Shown: positions 1-8,795, counted from the stretch's first letter. The stretch is DNA of 64,000 bases from Kiritimatiellia bacterium (GCA_017447805.1 JAFSMR010000019.1:1-64000); one strand, 5' to 3'. Made by a program: numbers and translations. Notes: a model not told the origin generated them from the sequence alone.

Positions 1-465
1 GATGAAAACGAGGTGCAACCCCTCAAGAATATCGCCACTGTCTTGAGAGTGGACCAGCCTGTAGTAGTGGTAGTAGTCGTCCTTGTCTGGTTGGAAGTTC
101 TTGTTGACGAAATTGAGCGCATAGACAGGCTGGAGCAGATTATACTTCTCTGACTGCCCAAGCTGGCTCACATAAGCTTTTGAGGCGTTGAAAAGGACGC
201 GCTGACGGAAATCCGCCGTCCAGTTCATCTGCATCTCGACGATGAACTTGCGCCCGCCTGTCTCCTCGCAACGCACATCGACAATAGTGTTCTTGCCAAG
301 CGGGGTTTCAGGTACGAGTTCCGGCGGAAGATATTCTATCGACTCTACCTGTTTGCCCTCGTCAAGAGGCAACAAGGCATTTAGTAGGCTCATGACGAGA
401 TTTTTATGCTCGCCAAAAACCTTCTTGAATGTCACATCCGCCTTAGGATCGAGGTATTTTGCCAT
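1..465 (-). CDS. Rpn / PD-(D/E)XK nuclease-family protein (3' end outside window)
   Basis: The first 155 residues are visible and the rest lies beyond base 1. The N-terminal DVTFKKVFGEHKN stretch is typical of Rpn-type recombination nucleases, annotated as PD-(D/E)XK nuclease family transposases. The nuclease core is visible as Asp63 (VDVRCEE) followed by Glu77-x-Gln79 (FIVEMQM), the D...ExQ pattern of this fold. Members are DNA endonucleases, often multicopy and mobile-like. The start is set by a TAGGAG ribosome site 10 bases upstream and by an extended -10 promoter at 495-500. Whether the complete gene is intact cannot be seen. Family assignment is strong; biological role is unknown. Confidence 0.82.
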   Translation of the reverse strand, partial: MAKYLDPKADVTFKKVFGEHKNLVMSLLNALLPLDEGKQVESIEYLPPELVPETPLGKNTIVDVRCEETGGRKFIVEMQMNWTADFRQRVLFNASKAYVSQLGQSEKYNLLQPVYALNFVNKNFQPDKDDYYHYYRLVHSQDSGDILEGLHLVFI

Positions 466-494
466 ATCTTATTACTCCTACCGGGAGTGCCGAT

Positions 495-523
495 ATTATA
501 GCAAATTTTGCCTCGTATTTTAA
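495..523 (-). promoter_or_regulatory. Extended -10 promoter of the Rpn-like gene
   Basis: On the minus strand TGC-TATAAT (-10 hexamer at 495-500) follows an AAAATT tract. The -35 position, 17 bases further up at 518-523, reads TTAAAA and is weak. It lies about 30 bases before the start codon, leaving room for the TAGGAG site. Confidence 0.6.
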
Positions 524-555
524 TAGTGCCAAGCTATTTTCAGCATTTTTGGGCG

Positions 556-590
556 GCGCTTCGCGTCTGTTCAGAAGTTCAGGTATTTAG
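556..590. repeat. GCGCTTCGCG + GTTCAG repeat cluster, copy 1
   Basis: A GC-rich palindromic core GCGCTTCGCG (556-565) is followed by GTTCAG at 569-574 and 577-582. The same combination recurs at 985-1031 (opposite orientation) and 8844-8920. It lies in non-coding DNA and no reading frame is conserved among the copies. Confidence 0.5.
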
Positions 591-634
591 GGCCGGTCAG
601 CTCGCCCTACCATTCAACCTCTCTTCGTTATTCC

Positions 635-668
635 CAAGTGAGAATTTGCTGACCTATATTCTCACTTG
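635..668. repeat. Perfect 11-bp inverted repeat
   Basis: CAAGTGAGAAT at 635-645 and ATTCTCACTTG at 658-668 are exact reverse complements around a 12-base spacer. No U-tract follows on either strand, so it is not a classic intrinsic terminator. It could be an operator, a recombination site or a structured RNA. The rest of the 466-1026 gap holds only the promoter, the GTTCAG clusters and the 41-bp array. Confidence 0.6.
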
Positions 669-747
669 AAAACTTATCAAAAACCTCAAATATTCCCCTA
701 TAAATGGTTGTTTATCTCGAAATATTCCTAATGGAGGGAAAATCTTT

Positions 748-950
748 GGTAGATAGGGCCACCGCATTGCAATGGAGCTATCTACCATGGTCGATAGGGC
801 CACCGCATTGCAATGGAGCTATCTACCATGGTCGATAGGGCCACCGCATTGCAATGGAGCTATCTACCGTGGTCGACAGGGCCACCGCATTGCAATGGAG
901 CTATCTACCATGGTCGACAGGGCCATCGCAATGCGGTGGCGCTATCGACC
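748..950. repeat. Five-copy 41-bp palindromic tandem array
   Basis: Units begin GGT(A/C)GA at 748, 789, 830, 871 and 912 with an exact 41-base period; the last unit is 39 bases long. Each unit has outer arms (GGTAGATAG against CTATCTACC, perfect in unit 1) around a central palindrome CATTGCAATG, so each can fold as a hairpin or cruciform. Unit 5 differs internally (GCCATCGC facing GCGGTGGC) but still keeps a strong stem. Short open frames run through the array only because of its periodicity. It lies downstream of the CCA-HAD gene and could serve as its transcript end. Confidence 0.9.
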
Positions 951-984
951 AAAAACGAAACCTCCGCCACTTTTCTTACGGCAC

Positions 985-1031
985 CTTCGCGCCCTGAACA
1001 CCTGAACATCTGAATTTTCTGAACATCTAAA
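985..1031. repeat. GTTCAG repeat cluster, copy 2 (inverted)
   Basis: CTGAAC (reverse complement of GTTCAG) occurs at 994-999, 1002-1007 and 1019-1024, preceded by CTTCGCGCC. The cluster abuts the stop codon of the CCA-HAD gene. It is the mirror-image relative of the clusters at 556-590 and 8844-8920. Confidence 0.5.
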
Positions 1032-3045
1032 CGGCGGTCGCGGGGGCGAGTGCGAAATTTACTGCGGCGATTAGGGTGTCGAATGTCGGTGCGACTTTTT
1101 CCAAACGCCAATGGGCGTGACTACCCTGAGAACATAAGACACATTCTATGCCAAGAGCATCGGCGACTTCCTTATCGTGCAAAGCATCGCCTATCATCAC
1201 AAATCTGCCGACTTGCGGATGGGTTGCCTTGAGTTTATAGAGTAATCTTTTGGCTATATCGACTTTACTTGCGCCATCGAGATTGTTAACGCCAGCCAAA
1301 AGCTCCATTTTATCGCGAACACCGTAAAAAGCAGTATCGCGCTCAAGCAAATCTTGCCTAAGCGCCGAAAGGATGCATTGATCAACGCCGAATTCATCTA
1401 TGATTTTTATAGCTTCTAGCGCCTGTGGGTTAAGCGCCTTTACTTGCTCATGATAAATATCGTGATATTCTTGCGCTAAAGCATCCCAATCTTCATTTTC
1501 CAGGACAACGCCAATGGCTTTATAGAAAGGCTTGACGGGGAAAGCGAAGTTATCGCGATAAAACCCGAATTCGATTTTAGGCGCGTGGCGCTTTTCGAGC
1601 ATTATATTCAATGTATCGAAAGCAGCGCGAGTATCATCTAGAAGCGTTCCGTTCCAATCCCAGATTATATAAAGGGGCGTATGATTTTTCTTTTCCTCCA
1701 GCCACTTCAGCGCCGCTTCGCGGTCTTGGAATACACCATCAAGCTGCGCGCTGTAGGCTCGTTTCAAAATCTGGCCGAATTCTTTCGCCGGCTTCAATCC
1801 TAATGCAATCAAATCCCTGCCTTGCAACAGCGGCTTAGGGGCAGAATCTTTTACACGCAATCTTTGCGCCTCGGCTTCAAGCCATTCCAGCGGCGCGAAA
1901 TCTGGTTTCATGGGCGGACGCCCCTCCTCATCGGCCTTGCATACTCTTACGAGACGATCTATTCTCTTTACTTCCGAAGCGAGGCGCCTGATTGCGCTCT
2001 CGCCAGATTGAGAGCGCCACATCGAATATGGGCGCATGTGCAATCTTACGAGTGGCGGGACCTCTTTGAGAATCCGCTCTTCGTTCGTTAGACGGCGGAG
2101 GAACGAAAGAGCGAGCTCGACGCCTTTTTCATCGTGACCTAGCGAACGAATGCGACATTTCCTCTTATCGTAAAAACTCGTGGCAGGCTTGCCGAAATCG
2201 TGGCACAAGATCGCGAGCGCTACGATTATATTTTCGTCGTCATCTTGCGAAATCGCATCCCGTCCTTTTGCGAAAGCATCTAAAGCGCAAAGCGTATGAT
2301 TCCAGACATCCCCTTCCGGATGCCATTCTTTAGCTTGTTCACAGCCAATTAGCGCGGCGAGTTCCGGATAAAGCTTTACCCAATCGGTATTACGCAAAAA
2401 TTCGAGTCCTTTCGAAATCTTTTTTCCGCGCAAAAGAAGCTTTTTCCACTCTTCAAACTGCCGCTCCGGCGCGAGCGCTTCAAGCGTCATCGAGCGGCAG
2501 ATTTCGAGTGTCTCGCTAGCGGCAGTCAAATCGAATCTTGCGATAAATTGCATTCCTCGCAAAACTCTCAAAGGGTCTTCGCAAAAATGTTCCGAGACAT
2601 GACGCAATATGCCGCGCTTTAAATCTTTTTGGCCGTTCCAAGGGTCGATAATTTCGTCGGTAAGCGGGTCTTGATAAATCGCATTGATCGTAAAATCCCT
2701 TCGGGAGGCAGCTTCCTTAACGCTTAAGGACGGGTCGCATTCCACATCAAAAGCCTTATGTCCGAGCCCGAGTTTTGTTTCGCGCCGCGGCAGCGCTACA
2801 TCTATATCGTAATCGTGTAGTTTGATTACACCAAATGAAGCGCCGACTTCATCAAGATGGAACTCGCGCTCTAACGCCGCGCGCAAGGCCGCGCCTTCGA
2901 CGCCGAAAACTTCTATATCGCAATCTTTAGATTCGACGCCCAAGAAAACATCGCGAACACATCCGCCTACGAGAAGCGCCCTGCCGCCCAAATCGGCGGC
3001 TATTTTAGCGACATGCCTCGCGGCTTTCTTTGTTTCAGATTCCAC
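1027..3045 (-). CDS. cca: CCA-adding tRNA nucleotidyltransferase (HD) fused to a HAD phosphatase
   Basis: 672 residues. Residues 1-450 are a class II tRNA nucleotidyltransferase: GGCVRD at 27-32, the metal-binding DCDIE at 41-45, RRDFTINAI at 115-123 and the head/neck region to about 220. An HD hydrolase domain follows (H250; H282-D283 in CHDFGKP). It should add or repair the 3' CCA of tRNAs. Residues 458-672 form a separate Gph-like HAD domain with motif I DWNGT at 463-467, where Asn465 replaces the usual second Asp. The start is GTG, overlapping the htpX stop by 11 bases; it is the last gene of the gatB operon. The HAD substrate is unknown. The frame is continuous across the junction, so a genuine fusion is likely. 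Confidence 0.9.
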   Translation of the reverse strand: MESETKKAARHVAKIAADLGGRALLVGGCVRDVFLGVESKDCDIEVFGVEGAALRAALEREFHLDEVGASFGVIKLHDYDIDVALPRRETKLGLGHKAFDVECDPSLSVKEAASRRDFTINAIYQDPLTDEIIDPWNGQKDLKRGILRHVSEHFCEDPLRVLRGMQFIARFDLTAASETLEICRSMTLEALAPERQFEEWKKLLLRGKKISKGLEFLRNTDWVKLYPELAALIGCEQAKEWHPEGDVWNHTLCALDAFAKGRDAISQDDDENIIVALAILCHDFGKPATSFYDKRKCRIRSLGHDEKGVELALSFLRRLTNEERILKEVPPLVRLHMRPYSMWRSQSGESAIRRLASEVKRIDRLVRVCKADEEGRPPMKPDFAPLEWLEAEAQRLRVKDSAPKPLLQGRDLIALGLKPAKEFGQILKRAYSAQLDGVFQDREAALKWLEEKKNHTPLYIIWDWNGTLLDDTRAAFDTLNIMLEKRHAPKIEFGFYRDNFAFPVKPFYKAIGVVLENEDWDALAQEYHDIYHEQVKALNPQALEAIKIIDEFGVDQCILSALRQDLLERDTAFYGVRDKMELLAGVNNLDGASKVDIAKRLLYKLKATHPQVGRFVMIGDALHDKEVADALGIECVLCSQGSHAHWRLEKVAPTFDTLIAAVNFALAPATAV

Positions 3046-3934
3046 GCGTCAAATTCTGCAAAGCCTCGATGCGGTTTTCGAGCGCCGGGTGGGTGGAGAA
3101 GAGCGACTCTCTTCTTTTTGCCGAAGCGATTCCGAAAGCCTTGATCGAATCGGGCAAGATACCGGGTTTAAGATTGCCTAGGCGCCTTAGCGCGGCAATC
3201 ATAGATGAAGGCGAGCCGAGCAAACGGGCGCTTCCGGCATCGGCGGCATATTCCCTCTTGCGGCTATACCAGCATGTGACAATGGAAGCAAGAAGTCCGA
3301 GAGCGAATTCGAATAAATGGATAAACAGGTAATAGGTCCAAGAAGATGAAGCTCTCGAAGCTCTTTCGCTTCTTTCGGCAATCGCCCTTGAAGCCGCGTA
3401 TGCGGCGATTCTCGAAAGGAAGATCACGAAAGTATTCAGCACGCCTTGCGCCAGGCACATCGTGACCATATCGCCGTTTGCGACATGGCTCATTTCGTGC
3501 CCTAATACTGCGCGCAGCTCTTCTTTCGTCATCTGTTGCATGATATCCGTGGAAACTGCGATGAGCGCATGGTTCTTGAAAGCGCCGGTCGCGAAGGCGT
3601 TTGCGCTGCCGCGATATATCGCGACTTCAGGCGTCTTTAGATTCGCGAGCTGCGCAAGCTCGGCAACTGTAGCAACAAGCCAGCGTTCGGCTTCACCTTC
3701 GGTGCCATCGATTGTCTTCGCCCCGACACTCCATTTCGCAATTGGCTTGGAAAGGAGAAGCGAAATCATCGCGCCGCCAAAACCGAGAACGAGCGAGAAG
3801 CAAGCCAAATACGCCCACTCGCCGAATACAGATTCCAAATTAGCGCCGATTAACGCGAACAAAACCGATGTGGTAATCGAAAGCATAATCAGAATCGCGA
3901 AATTGACCAGCATGAAAACAAAAACTCTTTTCAT
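3035..3934 (-). CDS. htpX: HtpX-like M48 membrane metalloprotease
   Basis: 299 residues, normal HtpX length. Two N-terminal transmembrane helices (about 8-28 and 40-62) precede the zinc site HEMSH, and two further hydrophobic segments follow it. The third zinc ligand should lie in the later REYAAD segment. HtpX cleaves damaged inner-membrane proteins alongside FtsH. The gene lies 32 bases after the parC-like gene and overlaps the CCA-HAD gene by 11 bases, so it is co-transcribed. Identification is firm from motif, membrane topology and length. Confidence 0.93.
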   Translation of the reverse strand: MKRVFVFMLVNFAILIMLSITTSVLFALIGANLESVFGEWAYLACFSLVLGFGGAMISLLLSKPIAKWSVGAKTIDGTEGEAERWLVATVAELAQLANLKTPEVAIYRGSANAFATGAFKNHALIAVSTDIMQQMTKEELRAVLGHEMSHVANGDMVTMCLAQGVLNTFVIFLSRIAAYAASRAIAERSERASRASSSWTYYLFIHLFEFALGLLASIVTCWYSRKREYAADAGSARLLGSPSSMIAALRRLGNLKPGILPDSIKAFGIASAKRRESLFSTHPALENRIEALQNLTRGI

Positions 3935-3966
3935 ATCGTTTCTATCCTTTTGAATATTTTAAATCT

Positions 3967-6198
3967 CTAGCCTAAAATTCCTTTTGATGGAGAAGGTTCC
4001 TCTTCCCACCAACTGCCCTTCGACGAGGAAATTCTGGCGATCGGCTTCATAGTAAGCTGTTTGCCTTTGGCGCCAGCGCCGCGAACAGGCACGACATCTT
4101 GCAACACATTCTTGCCCGTCTCGGCATCGATTCTTTCGACTTGCTCCATGGGCAGAAAATATTGCTGGTGGATGCGCTGGTTTTTCGCAGGTTTGTATTT
4201 TACATAAATCGTCTCAGGGCAGCCCTCGACGAAAAAGAGAATTTTCGATTTTGGTTTTTCCGGCGCCAGACGATAATCTTTATTCCTGATCAACCCGCCG
4301 AATCTAAAGCGTTTGATGTATGAAAAACCATACAACCCTTCTTCGTATACGCAAGTAAATTCGCGCGTCTCACGGTCCTTTTCCTGATTATATCTTAAGA
4401 CTGCCAGCAAATTTTTATCGACGAAAATCTTTTCTTCGGGCTGAACTTTCTTGAATCGGCCATCTCGCCATATAAGGACAAGTTCATCAAGCGAAGAGCA
4501 CTTGAAGAGCTCGTCGCCAGTCTTTAGCGCGCTTCCTACATAGCAATTATCCTTATCCCAGCGGATAGTGAGTTCGCTCGCGGTAATAGCCCTTACATCC
4601 ACTTCCTTGAAAGGCGCTTTAGCGATTTCGCTAAGGCGCGGATATTTCTTCTGATAAGCCTTAACAAGGCCCTTCAAGTATTTGACTGTAAACGGCCTCA
4701 GGTGCTCGAGATTATCTTTAACTAAAGCTTCTTCGTTTAGCACAGCCTCGATATCTTCGCGATTCTTATTGATATCGAACTGCGAAATGCGGCGGATTTG
4801 CAATTTCAAAAGCCTCTCGACATCTTCATCTGTCACATCGCGTCTAAGCTCCTTGCGGAAGGGCTTGAAGCCGGTGAAGATGGCGTTCTTCACGCCTTCC
4901 ATCGTCTTTTCTTCTTCAATGCGCTTGTAAATGCGCTCTTCGATGAAGATTCTTTCCAAGGTGCGCTGATGGAATAGATCATCGAGTTCCGCAAGGCGGA
5001 TTTCCTGTTCGCGGCGCGTCAAATCGAGAAGTCGCTGGGCATTGCATTTCAGAATCTGCGAAACGCTCATCAATTTCGGCCTGCCGGCCTCGAGGACAAT
5101 CGGTCTAGAGGAAATCGATTTCTCGCAATTCGTGAAAGCATATAGCGCCGTAATGGTTTTTTCCTGGCTTGCGCCAGTTTGGAGTTCGAGCTCGATTCTT
5201 ACGCTTTCGCTTGTCAAATCGTGAATCTTTCTTACCGGGACCTTCTTCTTCTTGATGGCGTCCTCGATGGAAGATGAAAGGCTATCTGTCGTTTCACCCC
5301 AAGGCAGCTCGGTTATCACGAGCTTCGATTTATCTTCCTTCTCTATTCGCGCGCGAATCTTGATTTTCCCAAGCCCGTCTTGATAATCGCTAGCATCCAT
5401 TATTCCACCGAGCTGGAAATCAGGATAAATCTCGAATGGTTTCTTTTGGATGCAAGCGATTTCCGCCTCGAGAAGCTCGATGAAATTATGCGGCAAAATG
5501 GCCGTGGAAAGGCCGACCGCAATACCATCGGCGCCCATCATCAGAAGCAAAGGTATTTTAGCGGGCAAATATACGGGCTCTTCTTTTCGGCCATCGTAAT
5601 TCGGGACGAATTCCGTAGTCTTTTTATTGAAGACTTCCTTGCGCGCAAGCTCAGTCAAGCGGCACTCGATGTAACGGGTTGCGGCATGGGGCATGCCGGT
5701 GTAGAGCGAGCCGTAGTTGCCCTGGCCATCGATGAGATATCCCTTGCCTTCGCCCCAGAGTTTATTCGCCAATACTACTATCGCATCGCCAATCGAGGCA
5801 TCGCCATGAGGATGATACTGCATTGCATGGCCTACGATATTCGCGACTTTCGTATATCTGCCATCATCCTTTTCCCAAAGCGAATGCATTATTCTTCTCT
5901 GCACTGGCTTAAGGCCGTCCTCTACGGCAGGAATAGCGCGCGAACAGATTACATAAGCGGAATATTGACGGAAATTGAAATCGTAGAGTTCCCTCATCGG
6001 CCCTTGGCCCGTGAGAGAATTTTTGGGAATCGGCGGAATAGTCACTGCGCTTCGCGTCGGCTCTTCTTTCTTCGCACTTGATTTTTCATTATCGTTTTTG
6101 GGGAGTGCAGCGAAGAGCTCGAGATTGTCGAATAGGCTCGGCGGCTCGGCATTCGCGCCTTTGTTTTGTTTTGAAGATGAATCTTTTTTCTTGGCCAT
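3967..6198 (-). CDS. parC: Type IIA DNA topoisomerase subunit A (ParC/GyrA-like)
   Basis: 743 residues. A charged, Lys/Ser-rich leader of about 65 residues precedes the breakage-reunion domain: LKPVQRRIM, KVANIVGHAMQYHPHGD, and the catalytic Tyr in AATRYIE, the equivalent of GyrA AAMRYTE. The tower and coiled-coil regions follow. The C-terminal part is shorter than in GyrA and I see no clear GyrA box, which favours a ParC-type decatenase. Its ATPase partner (ParE/GyrB) is not in the window. The start lies one base after the trmJ stop, with no separate promoter visible. ParC against a second GyrA paralogue cannot be settled from this sequence alone. Confidence 0.88.
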   Translation of the reverse strand: MAKKKDSSSKQNKGANAEPPSLFDNLELFAALPKNDNEKSSAKKEEPTRSAVTIPPIPKNSLTGQGPMRELYDFNFRQYSAYVICSRAIPAVEDGLKPVQRRIMHSLWEKDDGRYTKVANIVGHAMQYHPHGDASIGDAIVVLANKLWGEGKGYLIDGQGNYGSLYTGMPHAATRYIECRLTELARKEVFNKKTTEFVPNYDGRKEEPVYLPAKIPLLLMMGADGIAVGLSTAILPHNFIELLEAEIACIQKKPFEIYPDFQLGGIMDASDYQDGLGKIKIRARIEKEDKSKLVITELPWGETTDSLSSSIEDAIKKKKVPVRKIHDLTSESVRIELELQTGASQEKTITALYAFTNCEKSISSRPIVLEAGRPKLMSVSQILKCNAQRLLDLTRREQEIRLAELDDLFHQRTLERIFIEERIYKRIEEEKTMEGVKNAIFTGFKPFRKELRRDVTDEDVERLLKLQIRRISQFDINKNREDIEAVLNEEALVKDNLEHLRPFTVKYLKGLVKAYQKKYPRLSEIAKAPFKEVDVRAITASELTIRWDKDNCYVGSALKTGDELFKCSSLDELVLIWRDGRFKKVQPEEKIFVDKNLLAVLRYNQEKDRETREFTCVYEEGLYGFSYIKRFRFGGLIRNKDYRLAPEKPKSKILFFVEGCPETIYVKYKPAKNQRIHQQYFLPMEQVERIDAETGKNVLQDVVPVRGAGAKGKQLTMKPIARISSSKGSWWEEEPSPSKGILG

Positions 6199-6199
6199 T

Positions 6200-6943
6200 T
6201 TACTCTGAAATTTCCTTGGCGTGTTTTATCGCCCAACCTGTTTGCCTGGCGACGCCCAATAGAAGCGCGGCATCGTCGCGCGTAAGGACGCCGCGCGAAA
6301 AAACTCTATGAAAGCCCTGCATGAAGTGACTGGTTTGCTCCTCTTTCATGAATCCGGTTTCAAGGAGCATCTGCGCCCAATTTTTCATCAGCTGCATTTT
6401 CTGGGCCTGCGGCGCGAGAGGTGCTTTTTCTTTCGGCATTTGGGCTAGACCCGATGCCGCGAATAATTCATAGCAAACGATCAACGCCGCTTGCGAGAGG
6501 TTGATCGAAGAATAACCTTCGCTTACCGGGATACGCAATAAATGCGTGCAGGCGGCGACTTCTTCATTCAGAAGCCCTTTATCTTCGCGCCCGAATACAA
6601 TTGCGACAGGTCCTTGCGAGGCTAGCTCCAATATCCCGGGCGCGGCTTCTCGCGGCGCTTTTACGTGTTGACGGTATAGCCCTTCGCGGGCAGTAGTGCC
6701 GACCACCGCGACGCAATCTTGAACAGCCTCCTCGAATGTAGCGAATTCTTCCCTCGCGTTCATTATATCGGTCGCGTGAACAGCAAGTCGCTCGCCTTCT
6801 TCCCAGGAATTCTGCAAATTCGGCGCCGCCAAGCGCAGATGGCGAATACCCATATTCGCCATGGCCCGGCAGGTAGAGCCTACATTGCCCGTATAAAGCG
6901 TTCCTACGAGAACAACTCGTATATTATCGAGAGGCGAACTCAC
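6200..6943 (-). CDS. trmJ: TrmJ-like tRNA 2'-O-methyltransferase (SPOUT)
   Basis: 247 residues. The N-terminal 160 residues are a SpoU-type SPOUT domain with the expected motifs: NVGSTCRAMANMG near the start, FGREDKGL, and the knot motif IPVSEGYSSINLSQA, which binds S-adenosylmethionine. The C-terminal helical tail matches TrmJ length. It should methylate the 2'-OH of nucleotide 32 of the tRNA anticodon loop. It overlaps the preceding lipoprotein by four bases (ATGA). Choice between TrmJ and another class 1 RNA methyltransferase rests on similarity by eye. Confidence 0.88.
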   Translation of the reverse strand: MSSPLDNIRVVLVGTLYTGNVGSTCRAMANMGIRHLRLAAPNLQNSWEEGERLAVHATDIMNAREEFATFEEAVQDCVAVVGTTAREGLYRQHVKAPREAAPGILELASQGPVAIVFGREDKGLLNEEVAACTHLLRIPVSEGYSSINLSQAALIVCYELFAASGLAQMPKEKAPLAPQAQKMQLMKNWAQMLLETGFMKEEQTSHFMQGFHRVFSRGVLTRDDAALLLGVARQTGWAIKHAKEISE

Positions 6944-7365
6944 TTGCCGCCTTCCTCTTCGCCTGTCTTCGTGAGGTTCCCTTCAAAGACGAGAAGATAA
7001 TCGCTTCCATCTTGCAAAAGCGCGCCGATCTGACATGCAAAGCCCTTTGTCAGAAATATATATTCCTTGTCATCAGTCATATACATAGTCCCGACCGGAT
7101 AGCTGTTCAGCGTTCTGTAGGCTAGAATTTTCTCTTTATCCGGAAGAGTAATTCTAACCATCATATTAGAACTATATTCGACCATCTTTCCATTGCCAGG
7201 CGAAGGGATCATGAATACATGGTCTTTCGAGCGCGTGCCGAATTCCACTATCGCCATATTGCCTTCATCGTCAATATAGGCATTCTTCTGGCGAACTTCG
7301 AACGAAGCACAACCTGCGAGAATCGAAGTCGCAAGCGCAACAAGAATCATAATCGCATTTTTCAT
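6940..7365 (-). CDS. Small lipoprotein of unknown function
   Basis: 141 residues. A short positively charged start, a hydrophobic core and the lipobox LAGC (Cys19) mark a lipoprotein. The mature part is hydrophilic, beta-rich by eye, and has no motif I recognise. Both ends overlap neighbours by four bases (gatB upstream, trmJ downstream), so it is translationally coupled within a housekeeping operon, an unusual place for a lipoprotein. Confidence 0.75.
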   Translation of the reverse strand: MKNAIMILVALATSILAGCASFEVRQKNAYIDDEGNMAIVEFGTRSKDHVFMIPSPGNGKMVEYSSNMMVRITLPDKEKILAYRTLNSYPVGTMYMTDDKEYIFLTKGFACQIGALLQDGSDYLLVFEGNLTKTGEEEGGK

Positions 7366-8780
7366 AATGCCGCCAATTTCTTTGCTACAAGGCCACCGAC
7401 GATTTTTGGATCGGCCTTACCTTTTGAAAGTTTCATTACCTGGCCAACGAAGAATCCCGCGGCTGCCTTCTTGCCTGCCTTGTAATCCGCAACGCTCTTG
7501 GGATTTGCGGCAATCGCCTGATCTACAAACGCCTCTAAAGCTCCTGTATCGCTTACAGCGCCAAGCCCACGCTCTTCCACGACCTTGGTCGGCGAAGCGA
7601 TTTCGCCGCGCAGAACTTCCGGCAGCAACTCTTTTAAGGTCGGCCCGTTGATTTTGCCTGATGTCGAAAGATTGAATAACTCAGCAAGAGCTTCCTCGCT
7701 TCCTGAAGAAAATCCGTTTTCATTGAAGAAGCTCATTACATCTGACATAAAGAAATTGCAGAGCAATTTCGGCTTATCGGCTTTAGCAGCAGCCTTTTCG
7801 AAATAATCCGCCCTTTCTTTCGCCTGAGCGAGAACTTCCGCGTCGTATTCAGTTATACCATATTCCTTTGCCATTCTCGATCTTCTTGCCTCAGGCTTCT
7901 CGGGCAAAAGCGCCCGCCAAGATTCGATCTGCTCCTCGCTTAGCTCTACAGGAACGAGGTCGGGCTCGGGGAAATACCGGTAATCGTGCGCATTTTCTTT
8001 GCTGCGCATGGAAGCCGTCTCAAGCGCCTCGGAATCCCATCTGCGCGTTTCTTGTATAATCGGAATCGAATGCGCCATGCATTCCCTCTGGCGACGAGCC
8101 TCGTATTCCAGCGCCGAGTGAATGCCATGAAACGAATTCATGTTCTTTATTTCGACTTTCGTACCAAGACGAGTCTCGCCCACTGGCCTTATCGAAATAT
8201 TTACATCGCTGCGCATATTGCCTTCTTCAAGATTGCAATCCGATACCCCGGCATATACGAGCATTTCCTTTAGCGCGGTCAAATACGCAATCGCTTCATC
8301 TGCGCTTGACATATCGGGTTCTGAGACGATTTCCATCAGCGGCGTGCCGCCACGATTGAAATCCACCCCGCTGGAAGCTGCGTAGTGGTTGATCTTTGCC
8401 GCATCTTCCTCGAGATGTATGTGATTGATGCGAATAAACTTTTTGCCGTTCGGCGTATCGATTTCCACCCCGCCTCCGATACATAGCGGATTGCCGTTTT
8501 CGGATATCTGGTAATCCTTGGCCATATCGGGATAAAAATAGTTCTTGCGGTCGAATGTCGCATGACGGTTTATCTCGCACCCAAGCATCATCCCGCTCAT
8601 GACAGTAAGCTTAATCGCTTCCTTGTTCATCATCGGCAACGCTCCAGGATACCCCAGGCAAACCGGGCAAACATTCACATTCGGCTCGCATCCCGTCTTA
8701 AGCCGACACGAACAGAACATCTTCGTTGCGGTCTTGAGTTGCACATGTGTCTCTAGACCTATCGTATTTTCAAATTCCAT
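7362..8780 (-). CDS. gatB: Asp/Glu-tRNA amidotransferase subunit B
   Basis: 472 residues, normal GatB length. The start FENTIGLETHVQL, the cysteine-rich zinc knuckle (CSC ... CPVCLGYPGALP) and the C-terminal YqeY-like helical domain identify it. With GatA and GatC (not in this window) it converts misacylated Glu-tRNA(Gln) or Asp-tRNA(Asn) to the correct amidated form. The frame stays open 15 codons upstream, but the -10 hexamer lies inside that extension and the family begins at MEFENTIG, so I place the start at 8780. It heads the operon that runs down to base 1027. Confidence 0.95.
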   Translation of the reverse strand: MEFENTIGLETHVQLKTATKMFCSCRLKTGCEPNVNVCPVCLGYPGALPMMNKEAIKLTVMSGMMLGCEINRHATFDRKNYFYPDMAKDYQISENGNPLCIGGGVEIDTPNGKKFIRINHIHLEEDAAKINHYAASSGVDFNRGGTPLMEIVSEPDMSSADEAIAYLTALKEMLVYAGVSDCNLEEGNMRSDVNISIRPVGETRLGTKVEIKNMNSFHGIHSALEYEARRQRECMAHSIPIIQETRRWDSEALETASMRSKENAHDYRYFPEPDLVPVELSEEQIESWRALLPEKPEARRSRMAKEYGITEYDAEVLAQAKERADYFEKAAAKADKPKLLCNFFMSDVMSFFNENGFSSGSEEALAELFNLSTSGKINGPTLKELLPEVLRGEIASPTKVVEERGLGAVSDTGALEAFVDQAIAANPKSVADYKAGKKAAAGFFVGQVMKLSKGKADPKIVGGLVAKKLAAL

Positions 8781-8789
8781 AGGGCGCCT

Positions 8790-8795
8790 ATTATA
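8790..8795 (-). promoter_or_regulatory. Extended -10 promoter of the gatB operon, probably leaderless
   Basis: On the minus strand TGG-TATAAT is followed by only 9 bases before the gatB ATG. Transcription should therefore begin within about 3 bases of the start codon, leaving no space for a Shine-Dalgarno site. No good -35 hexamer is visible; an A-tract occupies that position. Confidence 0.65.

Noticed and set aside
748-950. CRISPR array
   Set aside because: The repeats are contiguous 41-bp units with no variable spacers, and no cas gene is near.
772-1013. Short open frames running through the 41-bp array
   Set aside because: The frames exist only because 41-bp units repeat; there is no ribosome site and no domain, and two frames give the same repeated peptide. 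They are not genes.
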